Source: Streptomyces chartreusis (GTDB lineage Bacteria; Actinomycetota; Actinomycetes; Streptomycetales; Streptomycetaceae). From it: 64,000 nucleotides of DNA. The notes beneath the pieces were generated by a model. That model was not told the DNA's origin. It made no database searches and saw nothing but the letters and a program-made list of their open reading frames with translations. The translations under genes and the position numbers were made by a program. Where the stretch lies: assembly GCF_008704715.1 (NCBI RefSeq), contig NZ_CP023689.1:1860001-1924000 (forward strand), given 5' to 3'. Below, piece by piece: positions 1 through 7,929 of this stretch (the first letter of the stretch is position 1; the number at the start of each line of letters is the position of its first letter).

Positions 1-1119
1 GGTGGCGCGTGCGCACCGCACTCGGTGGCGTCCTGGTCGGCGCACCAGGACCTGACCGCCGAGTTCGCCCGCTACGGCGACGACCCGTCCCGCACCGACG
101 ACTGGACCGGCGGCGACGGCACGCACTCGGTGCGGCTGCCGGACGGCCGGGTGCTGTGGCTGTTCTCGGACACCTACCTGGGGCAGGTGCACGCGCCGCC
201 CAACCCGTTCGGCGAGTCCTTCACCTGGCGGGAGGCGTCCGCTCCCCTGGTGCGCAACTCGGCGGTCGTCATGCGCGACGGCCGTCTTCAGCGCACGCTC
301 CCCGCGCCGCTGTTCCCCGATCCCGCCCCGAACCAGTGGCGCTGGCCGGTCGCGGCCCGCGTCGAGCCCCGCTCCCCCGGCTCGTCGGAGCAGGTGCTGC
401 GGGTGCTGCTGTGGGTGCGCACGGCCGGGCAGTCACCGTGGATCTTCGGCGTGCCGACCGCGACCGAGGTGGCCACGCTCTCGCTGCCCGAGCTGCGGGT
501 CGAGTCGGTCGTGAAGGTCCTCGACCAGCAGCTGGTGCCGGATCCCTCGCGGCGGGTGCTGTTCGGCACGACCCTCCTCGAGGAGGACGGCTGGACGTAC
601 GTCTTCGGCGGCGACGACGGTCAGGCGGCCTCCCGTCCGGTCTCGCGCGCCTATGCCGCGCGGGTACCGAAGGGGCGGCTCGGCGAGCCGGGGGCCTGGC
701 GGTACTGGGACGGCTCCGCGTGGTCGAAGGCGAAGCCGCGGTTCCGGCCGGTACTGGGGGACGGCCGGGGCACCGGCGTCGGGAGCGCGTTCTCGGTGGC
801 GCGGGTGGACGGGACGTACGTGCTGTTCACGATGGCCGCCGGCACCGACGGGCTGACGAGCGTGACGTCGTACTGGTCCTGCTCCCCCGTCGGCCCGTGG
901 CACGGGCCGACGAAGGACTTCAGTCCGGCGCTGCCGCCGGGCGGCCAGGTCGCCGCCTACAACCCGCAGGTGCACCCGGAACTGAGCGGCGGCGGGCGCC
1001 TGGTGCTGAGTTACGACGTCAACTGGCTGGACCCCGGCGGCGCGGCGGCGCAGCTCAGCCGGAACGTGTCCCTGTACCGACCGCGGTTCGTGACGCTGCG
1101 GGCGGCGCCGACACGGTGA
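1..1119 (+). CDS. DUF4185/DUF5005-like secreted beta-propeller protein, 5'-truncated
   Basis: The reading frame is open to base 1 of the window, so the true start lies upstream; the visible part is about 372 codons. The protein resembles the DUF4185/DUF5005 group of five-bladed, glycosidase-like propellers: an early block with GDGTHSVRLPDGRVLWLFSDTYLG and repeated Trp/Gly-rich strands ending in SRNVSLYRPRFV. Such proteins are usually exported and sit among carbohydrate enzymes, but no reaction is established for them. Its last 65 bases overlap the 3' end of the convergent symporter gene. Function not known; the family assignment is by overall resemblance. Confidence 0.6.
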   Translation, partial: GGACAPHSVASWSAHQDLTAEFARYGDDPSRTDDWTGGDGTHSVRLPDGRVLWLFSDTYLGQVHAPPNPFGESFTWREASAPLVRNSAVVMRDGRLQRTLPAPLFPDPAPNQWRWPVAARVEPRSPGSSEQVLRVLLWVRTAGQSPWIFGVPTATEVATLSLPELRVESVVKVLDQQLVPDPSRRVLFGTTLLEEDGWTYVFGGDDGQAASRPVSRAYAARVPKGRLGEPGAWRYWDGSAWSKAKPRFRPVLGDGRGTGVGSAFSVARVDGTYVLFTMAAGTDGLTSVTSYWSCSPVGPWHGPTKDFSPALPPGGQVAAYNPQVHPELSGGGRLVLSYDVNWLDPGGAAAQLSRNVSLYRPRFVTLRAAPTR

Positions 1120-2092
1120 TCGTCTCCTGGACGTCGCGGGCGCGGCGCTTGGCGATGACCGCGCACACCATCAGCTGCATCTGGTGGAAGAGCATCAGCG
1201 GCAGCACGGCCAGCGAGGCGTGCGCGCCGAACAGGACGCTCGCCATGGGCAGCCCGGCGGCCAGTGACTTCTTCGAACCGGCGAACTGGATCGCGATGCG
1301 GTCCGCACGGTCGAAGCGCAGGGCCTTGGCGCCGTACCAGGTCAGGGCGAGCATCACGGCCAGCAGCACCGCCTCGACGGCGAGCAGGCCGCCGAGCCGC
1401 AGCGGGCTGACCTGGTGCCAGATGCCCTGGACCATGCCCTCGCTGAACGCGGTGTAGACGACCAGCAGGATCGAGCCGCGGTCGACGAGCCCGAGGGCCT
1501 TCTTGTGCCGGGTGACGAAGCTCCCGATCCAGCGGCGCAGCAGCTGCCCGGCGGCGAACGGCACCAGCAGCTGCAGCACGATCTCGACCAGCGAGTCGGC
1601 CGAGAAGCCGGCGCCGCTGCCGAGCACGGCGGCCGCGAGCAGCGGCGTGACGACGATGCCGACCAGCGAGGAGAAGGAGCCGGCGCAGATCGCCGCGGGC
1701 ACGTTGCCGCGGGCCATCGAGGTGAAGGCGATCGACGACTGGATGGTCGACGGGACGAGGGTGAGGAAGAGCAGGCCCTGGTAGAGGGGCTCGTTCAGCA
1801 GCACCGGGACGAAGCCGCGGGCGGCCAGGCCGAGCAGCGGGAAGACGAGGAAGGTGCAGGCCAGGACGGTGACATGGAGCCGCCAGTGCTTCAGCCCGTC
1901 CAGCGCCTCACGGGTGGACAGCCGGGCGCCGTAGAGGAAGAAGAGGAAGGCGATCGCGGCCGTGGAGGCACCGGATGCCGCATCGGAGGCCGCCCCGCGC
2001 GCCGGGAACAGGGCCGCGAGGCCCACGGTCCCGAGCAGCAGCAGGATGTACGGGTCGATCGGCATCCGACGCGGCCATTGCAGGCGTTTCAC
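1055..2092 (-). CDS. Bile acid:sodium symporter family membrane protein (SBF-like)
   Basis: A 345-residue polytopic membrane protein with roughly nine or ten hydrophobic segments, starting PIDPYILLLLGTVGLAALFP. The FLYGARLSTREALDGL stretch, the GNVPAAICAGSFSSLVGI stretch and the AGSKKSLAAGLPMA motif are characteristic of the bacterial SBF-like branch (YfeH type), so sodium-coupled uptake of an organic anion in the cytoplasmic membrane is expected; the substrate cannot be read. The GTG start at 2092 has GGAG close upstream; an ATG at 2065 is the alternative. It is divergent from the LysR gene at 2246, which is the obvious candidate regulator. The 3' end overlaps the convergent upstream gene by 65 bases. 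Confidence 0.85.
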   Translation of the reverse strand: MKRLQWPRRMPIDPYILLLLGTVGLAALFPARGAASDAASGASTAAIAFLFFLYGARLSTREALDGLKHWRLHVTVLACTFLVFPLLGLAARGFVPVLLNEPLYQGLLFLTLVPSTIQSSIAFTSMARGNVPAAICAGSFSSLVGIVVTPLLAAAVLGSGAGFSADSLVEIVLQLLVPFAAGQLLRRWIGSFVTRHKKALGLVDRGSILLVVYTAFSEGMVQGIWHQVSPLRLGGLLAVEAVLLAVMLALTWYGAKALRFDRADRIAIQFAGSKKSLAAGLPMASVLFGAHASLAVLPLMLFHQMQLMVCAVIAKRRARDVQETITVSAPPAASRTAVGTGTRSG

Positions 2093-2245
2093 TGTGCTCC
2101 ACTACTTCGCTGTCGCTTCGCTGAACTTCCGGTTGCGGGCACGGACGTGCCCTCCCCATCGTCCTCCGGCGGTCAGCGATCGGGAATCCGGCATACCACT
2201 CTGACTGTCATCACGTTCCACGATAGCCGCGGGTAGTCTGACGGT

Positions 2246-3109
2246 GTGTACGACCCCTCCCACCTTCGCACGTTCCTCGCGGTGGCCCAGACACTGAGCT
2301 TCACGCAGGCCGCCCGCCGGCTGGGGCTGCGCCAGTCGACCGTGAGCCAGCATGTCCGGCGGCTGGAGGACGCCACCGGGCGGCCGCTGTTCACCCGGGA
2401 CACCCACTCCGTGGAGCTGACCGAGGACGGCGAGGCGATGCTCGGGTTCGCCCGCCGGATCCTGGAGGTGCACGAGCAGGCGTCGTCGTTCTTCACCGGC
2501 ACCCGGCTGCGCGGTCGGCTGCGCTTCGGCGCGTCCGAGGACTTCGTCCTGACCCGGCTGCCGGAGATCCTGGAGGGCTTCCGCTACGAACACCCCGAGG
2601 TCGACCTGGAGCTGACGGTCGAGCTCTCGGGAACCCTGCACGAGCAGCTGGCCGCCGGGAAGTTGGACCTCGTGCTGGCCAAGCGGCGCCCCGAGGAGCC
2701 GGGGGGCGAACTGGTCTGGCACGACCGGCTGGTGTGGATCGGCACCGAGCGGCTGCGGCTGGAGCCGGACCGTCCGGTGCCGTTGATCGTCTATCCGCCG
2801 CCGGGGATCACCCGGGCGCTGGCGATGGAGGCGCTGGAGCGGGCGGGGCGGGACTGGCGGATCGTGTGCACCAGCGGCAGCCTGAACGGGCTGATCGCGG
2901 CGGCGCGGGCCGGGCTCGGGGTGATGGCGCACTCGCGGGGGCTGATTCCGCCGGGGCTGGTGCGGGTGCCGGAGCGGTCCGGGCTGCCGGAGCTCGGGCG
3001 GGTCGACTTCGTGCTGGTGCACGGGCCGCGGCGGACGGCCGCGCAGGGGGCGGCGGATGCGCTCGCGGCGGCGATCCTGGCGGGCGGGGACCGGTTGCAC
3101 CGGCGTTAG
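2246..3109 (+). CDS. LysR family transcriptional regulator
   Basis: A 287-residue regulator. Residues about 3-62 are the LysR winged helix-turn-helix (LRTFLAVAQTLSFTQAARRLGL...STVSQHVRRLE), followed by a periplasmic-binding-protein-like effector domain starting near residue 88 (RGRLRFGASEDF). It is divergent from the symporter gene, the usual arrangement for a LysR activator and its target. There is no clear ribosome site; a -10-like TAGTCT at 2234-2239 lies six bases before the GTG, so the transcript may be leaderless. The effector is unknown. Confidence 0.9.
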   Translation: MYDPSHLRTFLAVAQTLSFTQAARRLGLRQSTVSQHVRRLEDATGRPLFTRDTHSVELTEDGEAMLGFARRILEVHEQASSFFTGTRLRGRLRFGASEDFVLTRLPEILEGFRYEHPEVDLELTVELSGTLHEQLAAGKLDLVLAKRRPEEPGGELVWHDRLVWIGTERLRLEPDRPVPLIVYPPPGITRALAMEALERAGRDWRIVCTSGSLNGLIAAARAGLGVMAHSRGLIPPGLVRVPERSGLPELGRVDFVLVHGPRRTAAQGAADALAAAILAGGDRLHRR

Positions 3110-3129
3110 GACTTCGCCGGGAGGTCCGT

Positions 3130-3214
3130 GGTCGGGTGCCGGTCCGCCTTGGCTTGTCGCGCCCGCGCGGCGGCAGCCGCAGATCCAGTACAGTCCCGCG
3201 CCCCTGAAGGGCGC
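3130..3214 (-). repeat. Dispersed Streptomyces intergenic repeat, copy 1 (minus orientation)
   Basis: Read on the minus strand this contains the same blocks as the other copies: a GCGCCC/GGGCGC hairpin (3198-3203 with 3209-3214), a GGGACTGTACTGG block, then a CTGCCGCCGCGCGGGCGCGACAAG-like block. It fills the space between the convergent LysR and Lrp genes and ends next to the Lrp stop codon, so it may also serve as a terminator. Confidence 0.6.
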
Positions 3215-3215
3215 T

Positions 3216-4196
3216 TCAACGCGACGGCACCTGGTAGGTCAGCTGCTTCACGCGTCGCAGGAACGGTGACGCCTCCACGTGCTGGACGCCCTCCAGGCGG
3301 CCGATCGGGCCGCTCAGGTAGCCGTACAGGTCCGCGCTGTTGCGTACGACGGCCGTCGCGAGGATGTTGCACGGCCCCGCCGTCGCCGCCGCGTGGGCGA
3401 TCTCGGGGTGGGTGGCGAGCGCCTCGCCGACCGAGGTCAGGGCGGCCGGGGTGGTCGTGATCCACAGGAGGGCGGCGAAGGGGTAGCCGAATCTCTCGGA
3501 CAGGTACTCCACGTCGATGTACACCGCCCCGGACGCCAGCAGCGCGGCCAGCCGGCGCTTCACCGCGGACTCCGAGCGGCCGGTGGCGCGCTGGAGCTCG
3601 GGGTAGGTGGCGCGTCCGTCGCGTTCCAGGGCCGTGATCAGCGGCTCGTCGTCGGGGTCGATACGGGCCGGACCGGGCTCGGGGACCGGCTCGGGGCGCA
3701 GTGCCTCGACCTGGTCCTCGGTCAGCGCCCAGAACTTGCGCAGCCAGCCGCTCGGACCGCCGTAGAAGCGGTGCAGGATCTGGTGGGCCCGGATCTCCAG
3801 GACGCGCGGGGTACGCGGGAGCTTGCCGAGCAGGAGGTCGTCGCGGTCGCCGGGGCTGCGCGGCCGGGTGCCGAAGATGACCTCGGTGCCGCCGGAGGCG
3901 ATGCCGATCCAGCTGGTGTCGTCCCGTTTCGCCAGGGCCTGGGCGATGGCCTGGGCGCTGTCCGGCACGCAGCGCAGCCGCATCGTCCAGTGGTCCTGGC
4001 CGAGGCGTTCCGGGTCGCGGACGGCGACCACCCTCAGGCCGGCCTCGGCGCACAGCCGGCGGTAGCGGCGGGCGACGGTCTGGTCGGAGACGCCGAGCAC
4101 CTCGCCGATGCGGGCGAAGGACGCCCGGCCGTTCACCTCCAGCGCGTACAGCAGCTGAAGGTCGAGCCGGTCGAAGACATCGGATTCCATCTCCAT
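3216..4196 (-). CDS. Lrp/AsnC family regulator with two HTH-AsnC units
   Basis: A 326-residue regulator, about twice the usual Lrp length. An AsnC-type helix-turn-helix lies at residues about 7-47 (LDLQLLYALEVNGRASFARIG...DQTVARRYRRL), and a second related unit near residues 180-225 (PLITALERDGRATYPEL...SAVKRRLAALL), each followed by a ligand-type alpha/beta region. This tandem form is common in actinomycetes. The ATG at 4196 (MEMESDVF) is chosen over upstream in-frame starts because AGGGG precedes it. It is divergent from the MFS gene at 4323, with a perfect palindrome between them. Effector, probably a small amine or amino acid, is not readable. Confidence 0.88.
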   Translation of the reverse strand: MEMESDVFDRLDLQLLYALEVNGRASFARIGEVLGVSDQTVARRYRRLCAEAGLRVVAVRDPERLGQDHWTMRLRCVPDSAQAIAQALAKRDDTSWIGIASGGTEVIFGTRPRSPGDRDDLLLGKLPRTPRVLEIRAHQILHRFYGGPSGWLRKFWALTEDQVEALRPEPVPEPGPARIDPDDEPLITALERDGRATYPELQRATGRSESAVKRRLAALLASGAVYIDVEYLSERFGYPFAALLWITTTPAALTSVGEALATHPEIAHAAATAGPCNILATAVVRNSADLYGYLSGPIGRLEGVQHVEASPFLRRVKQLTYQVPSR

Positions 4197-4272
4197 CGGC
4201 GCGTCCCCTGTCAGATTCCGGCGATCTGGCGCCCGGCACGGCCGTGATCGACCGCGCACGGCCCATCGTACG

Positions 4273-4299
4273 GACACGTACGCGGCTCGCGTACGTGTC
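4273..4299. promoter_or_regulatory. Perfect 12-3-12 inverted repeat between Lrp regulator and MFS gene
   Basis: Left arm GACACGTACGCG at 4273-4284, spacer GCT, right arm its exact reverse complement at 4288-4299. It ends 23 bases before the MFS start and 77 bases before the Lrp start on the other strand. The position and dyad symmetry suggest an operator, most simply for the adjacent Lrp-type regulator. Confidence 0.7.
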
Positions 4300-4322
4300 T
4301 CGCATTCGGAGGGGAATCAGTC

Positions 4323-5822
4323 ATGCGCACATGGGGGCCGCTCACGGCCGTGTGCCTGGGCACGTTCATGTTGTTGCTGGACGTGACGATCGCGATCGTC
4401 GCACTGCCGGACATGGCGCGGGCGCTGGACGCCTCGCTCAGCGATCTTCAGTGGGTGATGGACGGCTACGCGCTGGCGCTGGCGGCGCTGCTGCTCGGCG
4501 TGGGGGCCGCCGCCGATGTGCTCGGGCGCCGGCGCGTCCATGTCGTCGGCGTCGTGGTGTTCGCGGCGGCGTCGCTGCTGTGCGGCCTCGCGACCGGGCC
4601 GGAGATGCTCGTCGCCGCCCGGGGGCTGCAGGGGATCGGCGCGGCGGCCATGTTCGCGACGACCCTGCCGCTGCTCGGCTCCGTCTACCAGGGCAAGCGG
4701 CGCTCGGTCGCGCTCGGCGTGTGGGGCGCGGTCAGCGGGGCGGCGGCCGCGGTCGGGCCGATCGCCGGCGGGCTGCTCACCGACGGACCGGGCTGGCGGT
4801 GGATCTTCTACGTCAATCTGCCGGTGAGTGTGGCCGCGGTTTGGCTGACGCTGCGCGTGGTGCCGGAGTCGCGGGGCGCCCGGGGCCGTCGTATCGACTG
4901 GGCGGGCACGGTGACGTTCGCGGCGTTCGCGGGTGCGGTGACGTACGGCGCCGTGCGGGCCGGGAGCCACGGGTGGGGCGAGTCGGGGACCCTGCTGTGG
5001 TTCGCCGGAGCGGTCCTGGCACTGGTCTGCTTCGTCCTGGTGGAGCGGCGGGTCGCCGATCCGCTGCTGGACCCGCGGCTGTTCCTGCGGCCGGCGTTCT
5101 CCGGGGTGATGGCGGGCTCGCTCGCCTTCAACGCGGCGGCGTTCGCGGCCATGGCGTACACCTCGATCTGGCTCCAGACGCTGCTCGGGATGAGCCCGGT
5201 GCGCGGCGGTGCGGTCTTCCTGTGGCTGTCGCTGGCGTCGTTCGTGGTCGCCGCGCTCGGCGGGCGCCTGCTGCACGGGGTGTCGGCGCGGCTCACCATC
5301 GGGGTCGGGCTGCTCCTGATCGGCGCGGGCCAGTTCTGCATGGCGTTCCTGGACGCCGGGTCGAGCGCGAGTGCCCTGATACCGGGGCTGGTGCTGGTGG
5401 GCGTCGGGACGGGGCTGGTGTCCCCCGGCATCGCGGGCGCCGCGCTGGCCTCGGTGCCGCCGGAGCGCTCGGGCATGGCGGGCGGTGCGGTGAACACCTT
5501 CCGGCAGCTCGGGTACGCCCTCGGCATCGCGCTGTTCGGCACGGTGCTGACCTCGCGGATGGGCGACTCGCTGCCGGAGGGGGCGGCCCACGCCCTGGCG
5601 GGCGGCGGCGCCGGTGCGCTGCGGGGCGCCTTCGGCGAGGAGACGCTGCGCGCGGCCTTCGCGGACGGGCTGAACGCGGTGGCGGTGGCGGCGGGCACCA
5701 CGGGCGTGGTGGCCGGGCTGCTGGTGCTCGCCCTGGTCAGGCGGCCGGCAGTGACGAAGACCTCAGTGACACCCGGGGCTTCTCGTACGCTGACAGAGGA
5801 GACGACGGTACGCAGGGGATGA
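4323..5822 (+). CDS. MFS drug exporter, DHA2 (14-TM) family
   Basis: A 499-residue transporter of the DHA2/EmrB-QacA type. The N-terminus LGTFMLLLDVTIAIVALPDMARAL and the following DLQWVMDGYALALAALLL are the signature first segments, and motif A-like GAAADVLGRRRVHVVG follows at about residue 60. About 14 membrane segments fit the length. Start ATG at 4323 has GGAGGGG ten bases upstream. It probably exports a toxic compound by proton antiport; the substrate is unknown. Control by the divergent Lrp regulator through the palindrome at 4273-4299 is likely. Confidence 0.92.
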   Translation: MRTWGPLTAVCLGTFMLLLDVTIAIVALPDMARALDASLSDLQWVMDGYALALAALLLGVGAAADVLGRRRVHVVGVVVFAAASLLCGLATGPEMLVAARGLQGIGAAAMFATTLPLLGSVYQGKRRSVALGVWGAVSGAAAAVGPIAGGLLTDGPGWRWIFYVNLPVSVAAVWLTLRVVPESRGARGRRIDWAGTVTFAAFAGAVTYGAVRAGSHGWGESGTLLWFAGAVLALVCFVLVERRVADPLLDPRLFLRPAFSGVMAGSLAFNAAAFAAMAYTSIWLQTLLGMSPVRGGAVFLWLSLASFVVAALGGRLLHGVSARLTIGVGLLLIGAGQFCMAFLDAGSSASALIPGLVLVGVGTGLVSPGIAGAALASVPPERSGMAGGAVNTFRQLGYALGIALFGTVLTSRMGDSLPEGAAHALAGGGAGALRGAFGEETLRAAFADGLNAVAVAAGTTGVVAGLLVLALVRRPAVTKTSVTPGASRTLTEETTVRRG

Positions 5823-5841
5823 CTTGATCGACACGGCCCGT

Positions 5842-5856
5842 ACCCGGTAACCGGGT
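5842..5856. terminator. Short GC-rich hairpin after the MFS gene
   Basis: ACCCGG, spacer TAA, CCGGGT: a perfect 6-bp stem 20 bases after the MFS stop codon. It has no T-run, so it is a weak terminator candidate; an operator role for the downstream synthetase is the alternative. The rest of 5823-6072 shows no gene. Confidence 0.35.
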
Positions 5857-6072
5857 CGTACAGATTCGGTGGAGATTACGGGCCCGAAACTTACTCAACC
5901 GTCAGTTTTCTGTCCGACCCTTCCCCATGTGAGCGCATTTTCCTGCGCTGACCTGTGCGTACCTGAGTACCGCTCGGCTTTGCACCCCCTCCCGCCCTCA
6001 CGGCGGGTGGGGTAGCTTTCACGGCGCTGAGCGGAGCTTTTCAGCCGAGGCATTCGGAGCGGGGAGCGGGGT

Positions 6073-7899
6073 TTGCGCGAGTTCACCAACCCTCCGTTGG
6101 CGTTGGCACCGCCGGTGGGCGGCCTGGCCGACGTCGTCTTCCAGCATGCCCAGGAGGACCCGTTGTATGTCGTCCTGGGCCGCAAGGACGAGGACGACAA
6201 GTGGCGGGACGTCACCGCCGCCGAGTTCCGTGACGAGGTCCTGGCCCTGGCCAAGGGCCTGCTGGCCCGGGGCATCCGGTTCGGCGACCGCGTCGCGATC
6301 ATGTCCCGCACGCGCTACGAGTGGACGCTCTTCGACTTCGCGCTGTGGACGATCGGCGCGCAGGTGGTGCCGATCTATCCGACCTCCTCGGCCGAGCAGT
6401 GCTTCTGGATGCTGTACGACGCCGAGTGCTCGGCGGCGATCGTGGAGCACGAGGACCACGCGATGACCATCGCGACCGTCATCGACCGGCTCCCCCGGCT
6501 GCACCAGCTGTGGCAGCTGGACGCGGGCGCCGTGCAGGAGCTGTACGACGCCGGTGCGCACCTCGATGACGACGTCGTCCACCGGCACCGGCAGGCGGTC
6601 ACGCCTGACTCGACCGCCACGGTCATCTACACCTCGGGCACCACGGGGCGCCCCAAGGGCTGTGTGATCTCGCACGGCAACTTCATGTACGAGGCGGACA
6701 CCGTCATCGAGCGGTGGGAGCCGGTGTTCCACTCGAAGAAGGGCGACGAGGCGGCGACCCTGCTGTTCCTCCCGCTCGCGCATGTCTTCGGGCGGATGGT
6801 GCAGGTCGCCGCGATCCGCGGCCGGGTCCGCTTCGGGCACCAGCCGCAGATGAACGCCGCCGCGCTGCTGCCGGACCTCGCCGCGTTCAAGCCGACCTTC
6901 TTCCTCGCCGTGCCGTACATCTTCGAGAAGGTCTTCAACGCCGCGCGGCGCAAGGCCGAGAAGGAGGGCAGGTCCGGCCCGTTCGAGAAGGCCGTCGAGG
7001 TGGCCGTGAAGTACGCGGACGCCGTGGAGGCCAAGGCGTGGGGCATCGGGCCCGGCCCGTCGGCGGGGCTGCGGATGCAGCACCAGCTGTTCGACAAGCT
7101 CGTGTACTCCAAGATGCGGGCGGCGATGGGCGGCCGCATCCGGCACGCGATGTCCGGCGGCTCGGCGATGGACCGGCGCCTCGGGCTGTTCTTCGCGGGC
7201 GCGGGCGTGCACATCTACGAGGGCTACGGCCTGACCGAGTCCACGGCGGCGGCGACCGCGAACCCGCCGGAGCGCACCCGGTACGGCACCGTCGGCCGGC
7301 CCATCCCCGGCATGACCGTGCACATCGCGGACGACGGGGAGATCTGGCTGAACGGCGGCAACATCTTCCAGGGCTACCTCAACAACCCGAAGGCCACCGA
7401 CGAGTCCCTGCACGACGGCTGGCTGGCCACCGGTGACCTGGGCTCCCTCGACGAGGACGGCTATCTCACGATCACCGGCCGCAAGAAGGAGATCCTGGTC
7501 ACCTCCGGCGGCAAGAGCGTCTCGCCGGGGGTGCTGGAGGAGCGCGTCCGGGACCACCCGCTGGTCTCCCAGTGCATCGTCGTCGGCAACGACCGCCCGT
7601 ACATCGCGGCCCTGGTCACGCTCGACCAGGAGGCCGTGGAGCACTGGCTGATGATGCGCGACAAGCCCCAGATGACCGCGGCCCAGCTGGTGCGGGACCC
7701 CGACCTGGAGACCGAGGTGCGGCGCGCGGTCGTCGCCGCCAACACCCTGGTCTCGCAGGCCGAGTCGATCCGTACCTTCCGTATCCTCGCGCAGCCGTTC
7801 ACCGAGGAGCACGGGCTGCTCACCCCGTCGCTGAAGCTGAAGCGCAAGGCGATCGAGAACGCGTACTCGGGCGAGGTCGAGGCGCTGTACCAAGCCTGA
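6073..7899 (+). CDS. Long-chain fatty acid-CoA ligase (AMP-forming)
   Basis: A 608-residue ANL-superfamily adenylate-forming enzyme that activates fatty acids to acyl-CoA via an acyl-AMP. Core motif YTSGTTGRPKG lies at residues about 186-196, GYGLTE at 384-389, and LATGDLGSLDEDGYLTITGRKKE near 455-475, including the adenylate-binding Asp and the hinge; the C-terminal subdomain is complete. Length matches the FadD15-like actinobacterial branch. The best start is a TTG at 6073 preceded by a purine-rich GGAGCGGGG. It stands alone between the MFS gene and the convergent dehydrogenase. Confidence 0.92.
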   Translation: MREFTNPPLALAPPVGGLADVVFQHAQEDPLYVVLGRKDEDDKWRDVTAAEFRDEVLALAKGLLARGIRFGDRVAIMSRTRYEWTLFDFALWTIGAQVVPIYPTSSAEQCFWMLYDAECSAAIVEHEDHAMTIATVIDRLPRLHQLWQLDAGAVQELYDAGAHLDDDVVHRHRQAVTPDSTATVIYTSGTTGRPKGCVISHGNFMYEADTVIERWEPVFHSKKGDEAATLLFLPLAHVFGRMVQVAAIRGRVRFGHQPQMNAAALLPDLAAFKPTFFLAVPYIFEKVFNAARRKAEKEGRSGPFEKAVEVAVKYADAVEAKAWGIGPGPSAGLRMQHQLFDKLVYSKMRAAMGGRIRHAMSGGSAMDRRLGLFFAGAGVHIYEGYGLTESTAAATANPPERTRYGTVGRPIPGMTVHIADDGEIWLNGGNIFQGYLNNPKATDESLHDGWLATGDLGSLDEDGYLTITGRKKEILVTSGGKSVSPGVLEERVRDHPLVSQCIVVGNDRPYIAALVTLDQEAVEHWLMMRDKPQMTAAQLVRDPDLETEVRRAVVAANTLVSQAESIRTFRILAQPFTEEHGLLTPSLKLKRKAIENAYSGEVEALYQA

Positions 7900-7929
7900 G
7901 GCAGGGCCCCGACCCGCCCGCACCGGCTG

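Noticed and set aside
6019..7923. 634-codon minus-strand frame antisense to the acyl-CoA synthetase
   Set aside because: The plus-strand synthetase has all ANL motifs; the antisense product has none.
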